Assembly: GCF_900115295.1 (NCBI RefSeq)
Contig: NZ_FOVZ01000002.1
Location: forward strand, 682,001 to 746,000
DNA length: 64,000 bases
Source of the DNA: Sphingomonas sp. OK281
Lineage (GTDB): Bacteria; Pseudomonadota; Alphaproteobacteria; Sphingomonadales; Sphingomonadaceae
Direction: 5' to 3'
Shown: positions 1 to 7,180 of the stretch, in pieces
Layout of the letters: each line of letters begins with the position of its first letter
Position numbering within the stretch: the first letter of the stretch is position 1
Made by a program: the position numbers and the translations under genes
Notes under the pieces: generated by a model
Databases searched by the model: none
What the model was told of the DNA's origin: nothing
Seen by the model: the letters and a program-made list of their open reading frames with translations, nothing else

Positions 1-356
1 TGCTCTTCCACTGGAAGTCGCTGCGTCGGCAGGTCCGGATCGAGGGCAGCGTGACCCTGGTCAGGGACGCCGAGTCGGACGCCTATTTCGCATCGCGCGG
101 TCGTGATTCGCAGTTGGGCGCCTGGGCGTCGGACCAGTCGCGCCCGCTGGATTCGCGCGAGACGTTCGAGCACCGTTTCGCCGAAATGCAGGCGCGGTTC
201 GAGGGTGGCGACGTGCCGCGCCCGCCGCATTGGGGTGGTTACCGGATCGCCCCCGACCGCATCGAACTGTGGCAGGACCGCGCGCATCGGCTCCACGAAC
301 GGCGGCTGTTCGTGCGCGAAGACGGCAACTGGAACGAAGGGTTGCTCTTCCCATGA
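1..356 (+). CDS. pdxH: Pyridoxamine 5'-phosphate oxidase, C-terminal part
   Basis: This is the C-terminal 117 residues of PdxH; the 5' end lies outside the window and the reading frame enters at base 3. PdxH is a cytosolic FMN enzyme that oxidises pyridoxine or pyridoxamine 5'-phosphate to pyridoxal 5'-phosphate. The visible part has the family hallmarks: FHWKSLRRQVRIEG (FMN/substrate region), then a PP-WGGYR segment, the IELWQ strand and an RLHER-R active-site stretch near the end. The protein ends in LLFP rather than the commoner RLAP. The stop codon overlaps the start of the next gene (ATGA), so the two are probably co-translated. Confidence 0.93.
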   Translation, partial: LFHWKSLRRQVRIEGSVTLVRDAESDAYFASRGRDSQLGAWASDQSRPLDSRETFEHRFAEMQARFEGGDVPRPPHWGGYRIAPDRIELWQDRAHRLHERRLFVREDGNWNEGLLFP

Positions 357-1300
357 CGCAGGACGAACGCCGCAAGGTCATACCTCTCGCAACCCGCGCG
401 GCGCTCGCCAGCGTCGCGATGGCGTGTTTCCTGCTGCTGCTGAAGGGCTTTGCGGCATGGTCGACGGGTTCGGTGGCGATGCTTGGCTCGCTCGCCGATA
501 CCGCGCTCGACCTGCTCGCGTCGCTGGTCACGCTGTACGGCGTTCGGCTAGCGGCGACTCCGGCGGATCACGACCACCGCTTCGGCCACGGCAAGGCGGA
601 GGCGCTCGCCGCGCTGTTCCAGGTCATGCTGATAACCGCCTCGGCGGTCGGCATCGCCTGGCGCGCGATCCTCGCGTTCGGCGATCCGCAGCCGACGACC
701 GGCGCCGATTTCGGCATCGGCGTGTCGGTGATCGCGATTGCGGCGACGGTGTTCCTGCTCGGCTATCAGCGCAAGATCATCCGCCAGACGGGCTCGGTCG
801 CGATCCTGGCGGACAACGTGCACTACCAGTCGGACGTGCTGCTCAACGGCTCGGTGATCGTCGCGCTGGTGCTCGATCAATATGTCGGGTGGAGCGGGGC
901 GGATCCGATCTTCGGCATCGTCATCGCGCTGTGGCTCGCCTGGGGTGCGTTCCAGGCGTCGTCGAACGCGATCGACCAGTTGATGGACAAGGAATGGCCC
1001 GAGGATTTCCGCGCACAATTCCTCGACGTCGCCGCGCGCCAGCCCGGCATTCGCGGCATCCACGATTTCCGGACGCGCCGTTCGGGCAGCCACGATTTCG
1101 CGCAGTTCCACATGGAGGTCGCGCGCGACCTGACCGTGGAGCACGCACACGACATCGTCGAGGCGGTCGAGCGTAACCTGCGCACCGCGTTCCCCAAGGT
1201 CGAGGTGCTGATCCATCTCGATCCCGAGGGGCATGTCGACACCGACAATCCGTTAGTAGAAGCGGACGTGACGCCGCATTGGTTCGGGAAACGCATATGA
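353..1300 (+). CDS. fieF: Cation diffusion facilitator (FieF-like)
   Basis: This 315-residue inner-membrane protein belongs to the cation diffusion facilitator family, which exports Zn2+, Fe2+ or similar ions by proton antiport. Helix II carries the metal-binding aspartates (SLADTALD), followed by DHDHRFGHGKAEALA, a stretch typical of the FieF subgroup. About six hydrophobic segments precede a cytosolic ferredoxin-like domain from about residue 210, which contains HDFRTRRSG. The start at 353 was chosen because its ATG overlaps the pdxH stop and gives the usual family length. Its own stop overlaps the next ATG. The exact metal cannot be told from sequence. Confidence 0.9.
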   Translation: MTQDERRKVIPLATRAALASVAMACFLLLLKGFAAWSTGSVAMLGSLADTALDLLASLVTLYGVRLAATPADHDHRFGHGKAEALAALFQVMLITASAVGIAWRAILAFGDPQPTTGADFGIGVSVIAIAATVFLLGYQRKIIRQTGSVAILADNVHYQSDVLLNGSVIVALVLDQYVGWSGADPIFGIVIALWLAWGAFQASSNAIDQLMDKEWPEDFRAQFLDVAARQPGIRGIHDFRTRRSGSHDFAQFHMEVARDLTVEHAHDIVEAVERNLRTAFPKVEVLIHLDPEGHVDTDNPLVEADVTPHWFGKRI

Positions 1301-2088
1301 GAATACCGTTCGCGCAGATCGACGCATTTTCGGATACGCCGTTCGGCGGCAACCCGGCGGCAGTGATGCCGCTCTCCGCGTGGCTCGACGACGCGGTGTT
1401 GCTGAAGATCGCCCAGGAGAACAATCTGAGCGAAACCGCGTTCATCGTCGCGTCGGACGAAGAGGGCGTGGATTTCGACCTGCGATGGTTCACGCCGGGG
1501 GCGGAAATCGCACTCTGCGGGCACGCGACGTTGGCGAGCGGACATTTCGTGTTGTCGTCGGACACCGCGCTCGACCGGGTGCGGTTCCGGACGCGGCAGG
1601 CGGGGATGCTCGAGGTTGCGCGCGCAGCCAGCGGGTACACGCTGGAACTGCCGGCGTGGGGACCGACTCCGAAGGCGATCCCGGAGATCGTCGCGGCGTT
1701 GAACATCGCCGAGCCCGTCGAGACGTTGTGGCACGAGAAGGGCTATGCGCTCGTGATCGTCGACGACGAGGCGGTGGTGCGCGAGCTGAAGCCGGACTTC
1801 GCGGCGCTGGCCAAGTTTCCGATCGTCGCGGTGGTCGCGGCGCGCGGTGACGCTACGGACATCGTCAGCCGCGTCTTCACGCCCTATTACGCGATCGACG
1901 AGGATCCGGTGACGGGCTCGGCGCATGCGGTGATGGTACCGTATTGGGCGCCTACGTTAGGAAACAGCTTCACGGCCTACCAGGCAAGCGCGCGCGGCGG
2001 AAAACTGACGTGTCGCCTCGAAGGCGACCGCGTCGTGCTCGGCGGGGCGTGCGTGACGACGATCGAGGGCACGTTCCTGCTGCCGTGA
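1297..2088 (+). CDS. PhzF family isomerase/epimerase
   Basis: This 263-residue cytosolic protein belongs to the PhzF (phenazine biosynthesis-like) family, a diaminopimelate-epimerase fold with two pseudo-symmetric halves. The N-terminal motif DAFSDTPFGGNPAAV, the catalytic glutamate in NLSETAF (about residue 40), the GHATLAS loop and the second-half motif DEDPVTGSAH are all present. The substrate of most PhzF homologues is unknown, and no phenazine genes lie nearby. The ATG at 1297 overlaps the stop of the CDF gene (ATGA), making a three-gene pdxH-fieF-phzF unit. The GTG 18 bases upstream is in frame but would lie inside the previous gene and is less likely. Confidence 0.9.
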   Translation: MRIPFAQIDAFSDTPFGGNPAAVMPLSAWLDDAVLLKIAQENNLSETAFIVASDEEGVDFDLRWFTPGAEIALCGHATLASGHFVLSSDTALDRVRFRTRQAGMLEVARAASGYTLELPAWGPTPKAIPEIVAALNIAEPVETLWHEKGYALVIVDDEAVVRELKPDFAALAKFPIVAVVAARGDATDIVSRVFTPYYAIDEDPVTGSAHAVMVPYWAPTLGNSFTAYQASARGGKLTCRLEGDRVVLGGACVTTIEGTFLLP

Positions 2089-2105
2089 CCTAGGCGCCGC
2101 GATCT

Positions 2106-2213
2106 TCCCCTTCCCTGGAAGGGACGGGCCGTGGGTAGGTCGGCTGCTTGGCGGGTGCAGCGCAGGTTCGGGGAGCGACCCACCCCCAACCCCTCCCTTC
2201 CAGGGAGGGGGGC
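2106..2213. repeat. Intergenic palindromic element, family A copy 1
   Basis: The left arm CCTTCCCTGGAAGGGA and its flank are matched about 60 bases later by the reverse complement, ending CCCTCCCTTCCAGGGAGGGG. Inner flanks GGTGGGT/ACCCACCC-like also pair. This copy has a degraded left arm. It lies between two convergent genes, so it may act as a bidirectional terminator. Other copies are at 24757, 33138, 36397, 45109 and 45208. Confidence 0.85.
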
Positions 2214-2222
2214 GAAGAAAAG

Positions 2223-2471
2223 CTACCGCTTCCGCCCCTTGGTCATCGGATCGGGCTTCTTCGGTTTCACCCAGCCCGGCGGCGGCGTCATCCGCTGCTG
2301 GCTGGTGCCGAGCCCCATCGCGCCGGGTTGTTGCCGCGTCAGCCCGGCGGTGTCCGCCACCTCGCCGCCGCCACGCAACACGCTGATCTGATCGCGCAAC
2401 TTGCCAGCGGTCTCGAAATCCATCGCAGCGGCGGCGGCTTCCATCTGGCGGCGCAAGGTTTCCATATCCAT
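2223..2471 (-). CDS. Small UvrB/UvrC-motif protein
   Basis: This protein has 82 residues. Its first 30 residues (METLRRQMEAAAAAMDFETAGKLRDQI, positions 3-29) match the UvrB/UvrC motif, a short helical hairpin that mediates UvrB-UvrC contact in excision repair and also occurs in regulators such as McsA. The rest is a basic, proline-rich tail ending PMTKGRKR with no recognisable domain. It lies 15 bases downstream of mnmA on the same strand and is probably co-transcribed. Similar small proteins are common in sphingomonads; their role is unknown. Confidence 0.8.
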   Translation of the reverse strand: MDMETLRRQMEAAAAAMDFETAGKLRDQISVLRGGGEVADTAGLTRQQPGAMGLGTSQQRMTPPPGWVKPKKPDPMTKGRKR

Positions 2472-2486
2472 GCCGCACCCAACGCG

Positions 2487-3608
2487 TCAGGCGGCGACGA
2501 GTGCCGCTTCGGTATCCGCGATCCAGCCGCCGCCGAGCACGCGCTCGCCCGCGTACAGCACCGCGGCCTGACCCGGCGCTACCCCATATTCAGGCGCATC
2601 GAACACCACGCGGTCGCCCACTAGGCGCGCCGGGACCGGCTTGGCCATCGACCGCACCTTGGCGGTCAGCGGCCCGGCGAAGTCGCCGCCCAACCAGTTG
2701 ATGTCGGTCATCCGCGCAGCCTCGACCGCCAGCGCACGACGGGGGCCGACGACGACTCGCTTCGTCTCGGGCTCGACCCGCACGACATAGAGCGGCTCGG
2801 GACTGCCGCCGATCTCCAGCCCGCGGCGCTGGCCGACGGTGAAGTGGATCAACCCGCGATGCTCGCCAAGCTTTGCCCCGCCGAGATCGACGATATCCCC
2901 CGCGGTCTCCGCCGCCTCGGGACGTAGTTTCTTGACGAGGCCGGCATAATCGCCGTCGGGTACGAAGCAGATGTCCTGGCTGTCCGGCTTGGCCGCGACG
3001 CCGAGCCCGAGTTCGGCCGCGATCTCGCGCACCCGCGCCTTTGGCAGCCCGCCGAGCGGAAAGCGGAGATAATCGAGCTGCGTCTGGGTGGTGGCGAACA
3101 GAAAATAGCTCTGGTCGCGCGCCGGATCGGCACCGCGGTGAAGCTCCGCACCGTTCGGACCTTCCACGCGCCGCACGTAATGCCCGGTCGCAAGGCAGTC
3201 CGCACCGAGGTCGCGCGCGAGCTTCAGCAGGTCCGTGAACTTCGGCCCCATGTTGCACTGGACGCACGGGATCGGTGTCCGTCCCGCCAGATACTCGTCG
3301 GCGAACTTGTCGACGACCTGCTCGCGAAAGCTCGTCTCGTGATCGAACACGTAATGCGCGATCCCGAGCCGGTCACACACCGCGCGTGCATCGCGGATAT
3401 CGCGGCCGGCACAGCAAGAACCGGCACGACCGACCGCCTCGCCGTGGTCGTAGAGCTGCAACGTCACGCCGATCGTCTCGGCGCCGGTGGCGTGCGCGAG
3501 CGCCGCGACGACCGAGCTGTCGACGCCGCCCGACATCGCCACGACGATACGCTTTCCGGCCATGCCCGCACCGGCACCGGCGCCGAGCTGAAAATCGGTC
3601 TGATCCAT
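2487..3608 (-). CDS. mnmA: tRNA-specific 2-thiouridylase MnmA
   Basis: MnmA makes 2-thiouridine at position 34 of tRNA-Lys, -Glu and -Gln in the cytosol, using ATP and a persulfide relay. The 373-residue protein has the PP-loop SGGVDSS (residues 26-32), the catalytic cysteine C118 in CVQCN, the second active-site cysteine C214 in [11 protein letters not shown], the GHY motif near 142, and a C-terminal beta-barrel domain. M16 could also be the start; the first 15 residues are Gly/Ala-rich and not conserved. It heads a two-gene minus-strand unit with the UvrB/UvrC-motif gene. Confidence 0.95.
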   Translation of the reverse strand: MDQTDFQLGAGAGAGMAGKRIVVAMSGGVDSSVVAALAHATGAETIGVTLQLYDHGEAVGRAGSCCAGRDIRDARAVCDRLGIAHYVFDHETSFREQVVDKFADEYLAGRTPIPCVQCNMGPKFTDLLKLARDLGADCLATGHYVRRVEGPNGAELHRGADPARDQSYFLFATTQTQLDYLRFPLGGLPKARVREIAAELGLGVAAKPDSQDICFVPDGDYAGLVKKLRPEAAETAGDIVDLGGAKLGEHRGLIHFTVGQRRGLEIGGSPEPLYVVRVEPETKRVVVGPRRALAVEAARMTDINWLGGDFAGPLTAKVRSMAKPVPARLVGDRVVFDAPEYGVAPGQAAVLYAGERVLGGGWIADTEAALVAA

Positions 3609-4135
3609 GCGGCGCTACATAAGCGCGCAGGGCGTCGGTTGCAAAAAGATGCGGTGCGCTAACCTGCATCAGGACGAAGCGAGTGAAAAACGCGACCGGC
3701 CATTGGAAAAAACGGACAGATTCGAAAACTTGGGCCGGAGTTTTACGGTCCCTTCACCCCCTCGCAGTATACCGGAGATCCCAGAGACCGCCGCGAGTAT
3801 CCCGTTGGACCTTAGTTTTCCCCGTTTCGATCGCGATGCCGAGGTCACCGTTCTTCCGGGTGACCTCGCTGTCCTGATCGTCGGTATCGCCGCTCGACAG
3901 GCGGCGAGCCCGACAGCGGCGGTGCAAGCGGGGTTTGCGCGGGGCACGATAGACTCGAAACTGTTCGCGCCGCTTCATGGTGCGTTCAATGGGCCGATGG
4001 CAGCGGCGTTAACCCGGTGGAAGGACGAATGAAGATGCTGTTTACCGCGGCGTTTCAGCCGATCTTCAAATCCTGCGACTACAAGTCGTGTGTGCGTATC
4101 GAGAGGGGGCCCCCCGCCCCGACCAGAGGTTTCAA
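3609..4135. other. 527-base upstream region of sciP with two weak ORFs
   Basis: No recognised gene was found here. On the plus strand an open frame runs 3607-4032 (141 codons, no known domain) and overlaps by ATGA a 36-codon frame at 4029-4139, which itself overlaps the sciP ATG by ATGA. Two GANTC sites (CcrM methylation sites in this class) occur near 3719 and 3951. A short inverted repeat CGACTACAAGTCG lies near 4076. A TTAACC half-site is present near 4010 but no full TTAA-N7-TTAA CtrA box was seen. Confidence 0.4.
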
Positions 4136-4435
4136 ATGATCGAGAACCAGAAAATTCGTCCCGGCAAGGTCATCGGGCCATTGGGCGAGCAGCTGACGCT
4201 CGACAGCCTGCCACCCCCCAGCACCACGCGGTGGGTGGTGCGCCGCAAGGCCGAGGTGGTCGCAGCGGTGAATGGCGGCCTGCTCAGCGTCGACGACGTC
4301 TGCGCGCGCTATGGCCTGACGGTCGAGGAGTTCGCCGGCTGGCAGCGCGCGATCGACCGATCAGGCATGCCCGGACTGCGGGTTACGCGAATTCAACACT
4401 ACAAGTCGTTGTACGAGCGCCAACAAAAGTATTGA
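4136..4435 (+). CDS. sciP: SciP-type CtrA inhibitor (DUF1153)
   Basis: This 99-residue protein is SciP, formerly DUF1153, a small helix-turn-helix protein of alphaproteobacteria that in Caulobacter binds the cell-cycle regulator CtrA and DNA and represses CtrA-activated genes. The core RWVVRRKAEVVAAVNGGLLS, then DDVCARYGLTVEEFAGW (helix-turn-helix, about residues 50-68) and RVTRIQHYK are diagnostic. The ATG at 4136 has AGAGG six bases upstream. An upstream in-frame ATG at 4088 would add 16 non-conserved residues. The gene stands alone between mnmA and the GlsB gene. Confidence 0.92.
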   Translation: MIENQKIRPGKVIGPLGEQLTLDSLPPPSTTRWVVRRKAEVVAAVNGGLLSVDDVCARYGLTVEEFAGWQRAIDRSGMPGLRVTRIQHYKSLYERQQKY

Positions 4436-4452
4436 TCGGCAAAACTCAAAAC

Positions 4453-4484
4453 GCGAGCGGAACAAAAAACGCCGCTCGCACGTC
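4453..4484 (+). promoter_or_regulatory. Candidate EcfG promoter and hairpin before the GlsB gene
   Basis: GGAAC at 4459-4463 is followed by 17 bases and CGTC at 4481. This resembles the alphaproteobacterial EcfG general-stress promoter (GGAAC-N16/17-CGTT) with one mismatch. The same stretch forms a perfect hairpin, GCGAGCGG (4453-4460) against CCGCTCGC (4472-4479), which could instead end the sciP transcript, although no T-run follows. The downstream product is a stress-type membrane protein, which fits the promoter reading. Confidence 0.5.
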
Positions 4485-4528
4485 TTTCCGCCATCGCCCG
4501 GATACGGGTTCAACGGAGGGAAAATATC

Positions 4529-4786
4529 ATGGGTCTCATTCTTTGGCTGATCATCGGCGGCGTCATCGGCTGGATCGCTAGCATGATCATGCGCACCGAT
4601 GCGCAGCAGGGCATCTTCCTGAACATCATCGTCGGCATCGTCGGCGCGTTCATCGGTGGCCTGATCCTGTCGGGTGGTTCGATCAACAACGCGCCGCTCA
4701 CGCTGACCTCGTTCATCGTGTCGCTGCTGGGCGCCATCGTCCTGCTCGCGATCGTGAACCTCGTGCGTCGCGGTAGCGTCCGCTAA
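4529..4786 (+). CDS. GlsB/YeaQ/YmgE family stress membrane protein
   Basis: This 85-residue integral membrane protein belongs to the transglycosylase-associated (GlsB/YeaQ/YmgE) family. It has three hydrophobic segments (about 3-20, 29-48, 58-76), glycine-rich GGVIGWIAS at the start and VGIVGAFIGG in the middle. Homologues are induced by general stress; the biochemical function is not known. A good ribosome site (GGAGG, eight bases before the ATG) supports the start. A strong rho-independent terminator follows at once, so this is a single-gene unit. Confidence 0.9.
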   Translation: MGLILWLIIGGVIGWIASMIMRTDAQQGIFLNIIVGIVGAFIGGLILSGGSINNAPLTLTSFIVSLLGAIVLLAIVNLVRRGSVR

Positions 4787-4815
4787 GCTTCGCCTTCGTC
4801 ACGCGAAACAGGAAA

Positions 4816-4850
4816 AAGGGCCGTCCGGGCAACCGGGCGGCCCTTTTTTC
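4816..4850 (+). terminator. Rho-independent terminator of the GlsB gene
   Basis: GGGCCGTCCGG and CCGGGCGGCCC form a stem with a short GCAA-type loop (4818-4843), followed by six T. An A-run in front gives a T-run on the other strand as well, so it may also stop readthrough from the minus strand. Confidence 0.9.
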
Positions 4851-4891
4851 GTGCGTATGATCTTTGGCGGATCCGCAGCCGCCCTTCCTAT

Positions 4892-5008
4892 CCTCCCCCG
4901 CCAGGGGGAGGTGTCGCCGAAGGTGACGGAGGGGGAGGGCACGGAACCGAGGTTTTCCGATCCTCCCCCTCCGTCTCACAAGTGCCAGCCCCCCCTGGCG
5001 GGGGAGGA
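4892..5008. repeat. Intergenic palindromic element, family D
   Basis: The left arm TCCTCCCCCGCCAGGGGGAG is matched at the right end by CCCCTGGCGGGGGAGGA. Inner segments (GGAGGGGGAGG near 4930 and CCTCCCCCTCCG near 4962) also pair. The element fills the gap between convergent genes and could act as a two-way terminator. It is the only copy of this family in the window. Confidence 0.8.
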
Positions 5009-5019
5009 TCGTAAGAAGG

Positions 5020-5757
5020 TCAGTTCAGCAGGAAGCGTACCGACAGCGTCACCGTCACGTCCTTCTCGCCCGGCGCGATCTGCGTGCTGTCCTTGGCCAT
5101 CGACGCGCGGGCCATCATGAACATCGGTTGCGCCGGGCCGCCAGCATCCTGGCCCGATTCCGCGATCGACACGATTCGCGACACGCGGAGGCCGGCGGCC
5201 TTGGCGTAGAGGTCCGCGCGACGCTTGGCCTGGGCGATCGCGTCCGTCCGTGCCTCGTCGAGCGCCGCATCAGGCTTGTCGATCGACAGGTTCGGCCCGT
5301 CGATCTGGTTCGCCCCCTGCGCCACGAGCGCATCGAGGATCGTGCCGGACTTGGCGACGTCGCGGAAGCGGATCGAGACGGTGTTGGTCGCCTGATACCC
5401 GGTGATCACCGGCGGCTGGTTGTCGGCATAGCGATATTGCGGCGCCAACTGGACGTTCGAGGTGGCGACGTCGCGCGGCGCGACGCCCGCGCGCTTGAGC
5501 GCGTCCAGCACCTTGGCCATCCGCTGTGCATTGTCGGTGAGTGCGGCCGCGGCGGTCGGCGACTGCGACACGACGCCGGCGCGAATCGTCGCGAGATCGG
5601 GCACGCGCGTCGTGCGCCCCTCGGCGGTCACGTCCAGCACGGTTCCGGCGGCGGGCACCATCGGCTCGACCGTGGTCGGAGCGGCTTGGGCAGTAGCGGC
5701 CGCAGGCAGGATCGCGGCGGCGCTCGCCAATATGGTCAGGAACGATGCGGTCTTCAT
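5020..5757 (-). CDS. SIMPL-domain (DUF541) periplasmic protein
   Basis: This 245-residue exported protein has a signal peptide (MKTASFLTILASAAAI...ATAQA, cleavage near residue 25) and a SIMPL/DUF541 domain over almost all the rest. Typical motifs are VTAEGRTTRVPDLATI near the start of the domain and a repeated RFRDVAKSG, then DARTDA/AKRRADLYAKAAGL. Members are periplasmic or outer-membrane associated; their function is unclear and some are linked to oxidative stress. The ATG at 5757 is preceded by GGGAGA on the minus strand; longer in-frame starts lack a signal sequence. No operon partner. Confidence 0.88.
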   Translation of the reverse strand: MKTASFLTILASAAAILPAAATAQAAPTTVEPMVPAAGTVLDVTAEGRTTRVPDLATIRAGVVSQSPTAAAALTDNAQRMAKVLDALKRAGVAPRDVATSNVQLAPQYRYADNQPPVITGYQATNTVSIRFRDVAKSGTILDALVAQGANQIDGPNLSIDKPDAALDEARTDAIAQAKRRADLYAKAAGLRVSRIVSIAESGQDAGGPAQPMFMMARASMAKDSTQIAPGEKDVTVTLSVRFLLN

Positions 5758-5985
5758 GATGGTGTCTCCCGTTGAACTGTCCGTGCGTGTCGCCCCGATC
5801 GGCTCAACACAAGCTGAACGCGTCCCAAACTCTGCGAACCGCATTGCGAATAGATCGAAATCGAAGCATGTCTGCGCCCTGTGCTCGTCGAGGGGCTTGA
5901 GCACGGTGACTTATTCAGATAATACAGCTTGCGAATGGCGAAGCGGGTCGAGACAAGACCGGTAGAAATTGGGATTGTGACGCGC

Positions 5986-7176
5986 ATGAACTACGAGACG
6001 AAGATGGCCGGTCACGGTGGCGCGAGCGATAGCGAAGACCAGCTCGTGCTCCCCGATTACACCGCGCCGTCGCACCGCCGTCGCAACATCATCATCGCGG
6101 TCGTCCTCGTGCTGGCGATCGTCGCCGCCGTCTTCGCGTTCAAGGGCGGCAAGAAGGATGTCGCCGCCGGGCCCGTCGTCGAGCAGGTGCCGACCGTCTC
6201 GGTCGTGGTGCCGGGTCGCAAGACCGTTGATCGCACGATTTCCGCGACCGGCACGATCGCCGCACGTCGCGAGATGCCGGTCGGCGTCGCGGGCGAGGGC
6301 GGGATGATCACGCGCGTGCTGGTCGAGCCGGGCCAGTGGGTCGCGGCGGGTCAGGTGCTGGCGACGGTCGATCGCTCGGTCCAGACCGAGACCGCCGCCT
6401 CGCTCGCCGCCTCGGTCAGCGTCGCCCGTTCCGACGAGACGATCGCGCAGGCCGAACTCGATCGCGCCCAGCAGCTCGTCGATCGCGGCTTCATCTCCAA
6501 GGCCGATCTCCAGCGCAAGGCCGCGACTCGCGACGCCGCCGCCGCGCGCGTGAAGGTGGCGCAGGCGACGCTCGGCGAAGCCCGCGCACGCAACGGCCGG
6601 CTCGATATCCGTGCGCCCGCCGCCGGCCTCGTGCTGACGCGCGGCGTCGAATCGGGTCAGGTGGTCGGCGCGGGCACCGGCGTGCTGTTCCGCATGGCTG
6701 CGGACGGCCAAATGGAAATGCGCGCGCAGTTGAGCGAAGCCGACCTCGCCGGGCTCCACCCCGGCGCGCGTGCGACGGTCGTTCCGGTCGGCACGACTCA
6801 GGGCTTCCCCGGCCAGGTATGGCAGGTCTCGCCGGTCATCGACCCGCAGAGCCGCCAGGGCATCGCGCGGATCGCGGTGAAGTACGACCCCGCGCTGCGG
6901 CCGGGCGGTTTCGCCGCGGCGACGATCGTCGGCGGTGCGACCCAGGCACCGTTGCTTCCCGATTCGGCGCTGCAAAGCGACGAGAAGGGCAGCTTCGTCT
7001 ATGTCATCGGCGCCGACGACAAGGCCGTGCGCCGCGACATCAAGATCGGCCAGGTCTCCGATGCGGGCGTGACGATTCTCAGCGGACTCGACGGAACCGA
7101 ACGGGTAGTGTTGTCTGCGGGCGGGTTCCTGGCGCCCGGGCAGAAGGTGAAGCCGGTCACGAAGAAAGCGAGCTGA
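5986..7176 (+). CDS. RND efflux periplasmic adaptor (membrane fusion protein)
   Basis: This 396-residue adaptor links an inner-membrane RND pump to an outer-membrane channel. After a 38-residue basic N-terminus comes one membrane anchor (IIIAVVLVLAIVAAVFAF), then the barrel-sandwich (biotinyl-lipoyl-like) halves: GEGGMITRVLVEPGQWV, and RAPAAGLVLTRGVESGQVV after a coiled-coil hairpin at about 140-200. The beta-barrel and membrane-proximal domains follow. Start: ATG at 5986; an in-frame TTG lies 57 bases upstream. The pump gene begins four bases after the stop. No outer-membrane factor or regulator is adjacent. Confidence 0.92.
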   Translation: MNYETKMAGHGGASDSEDQLVLPDYTAPSHRRRNIIIAVVLVLAIVAAVFAFKGGKKDVAAGPVVEQVPTVSVVVPGRKTVDRTISATGTIAARREMPVGVAGEGGMITRVLVEPGQWVAAGQVLATVDRSVQTETAASLAASVSVARSDETIAQAELDRAQQLVDRGFISKADLQRKAATRDAAAARVKVAQATLGEARARNGRLDIRAPAAGLVLTRGVESGQVVGAGTGVLFRMAADGQMEMRAQLSEADLAGLHPGARATVVPVGTTQGFPGQVWQVSPVIDPQSRQGIARIAVKYDPALRPGGFAAATIVGGATQAPLLPDSALQSDEKGSFVYVIGADDKAVRRDIKIGQVSDAGVTILSGLDGTERVVLSAGGFLAPGQKVKPVTKKAS

Positions 7177-7180
7177 GCGC

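Noticed and set aside
5911..5922. TTATTCAGATAA palindrome between the SIMPL gene and the RND adaptor as an operator
   Set aside because: Arms are only four bases and imperfect at the centre, no regulator gene is adjacent, and such short AT matches occur by chance.
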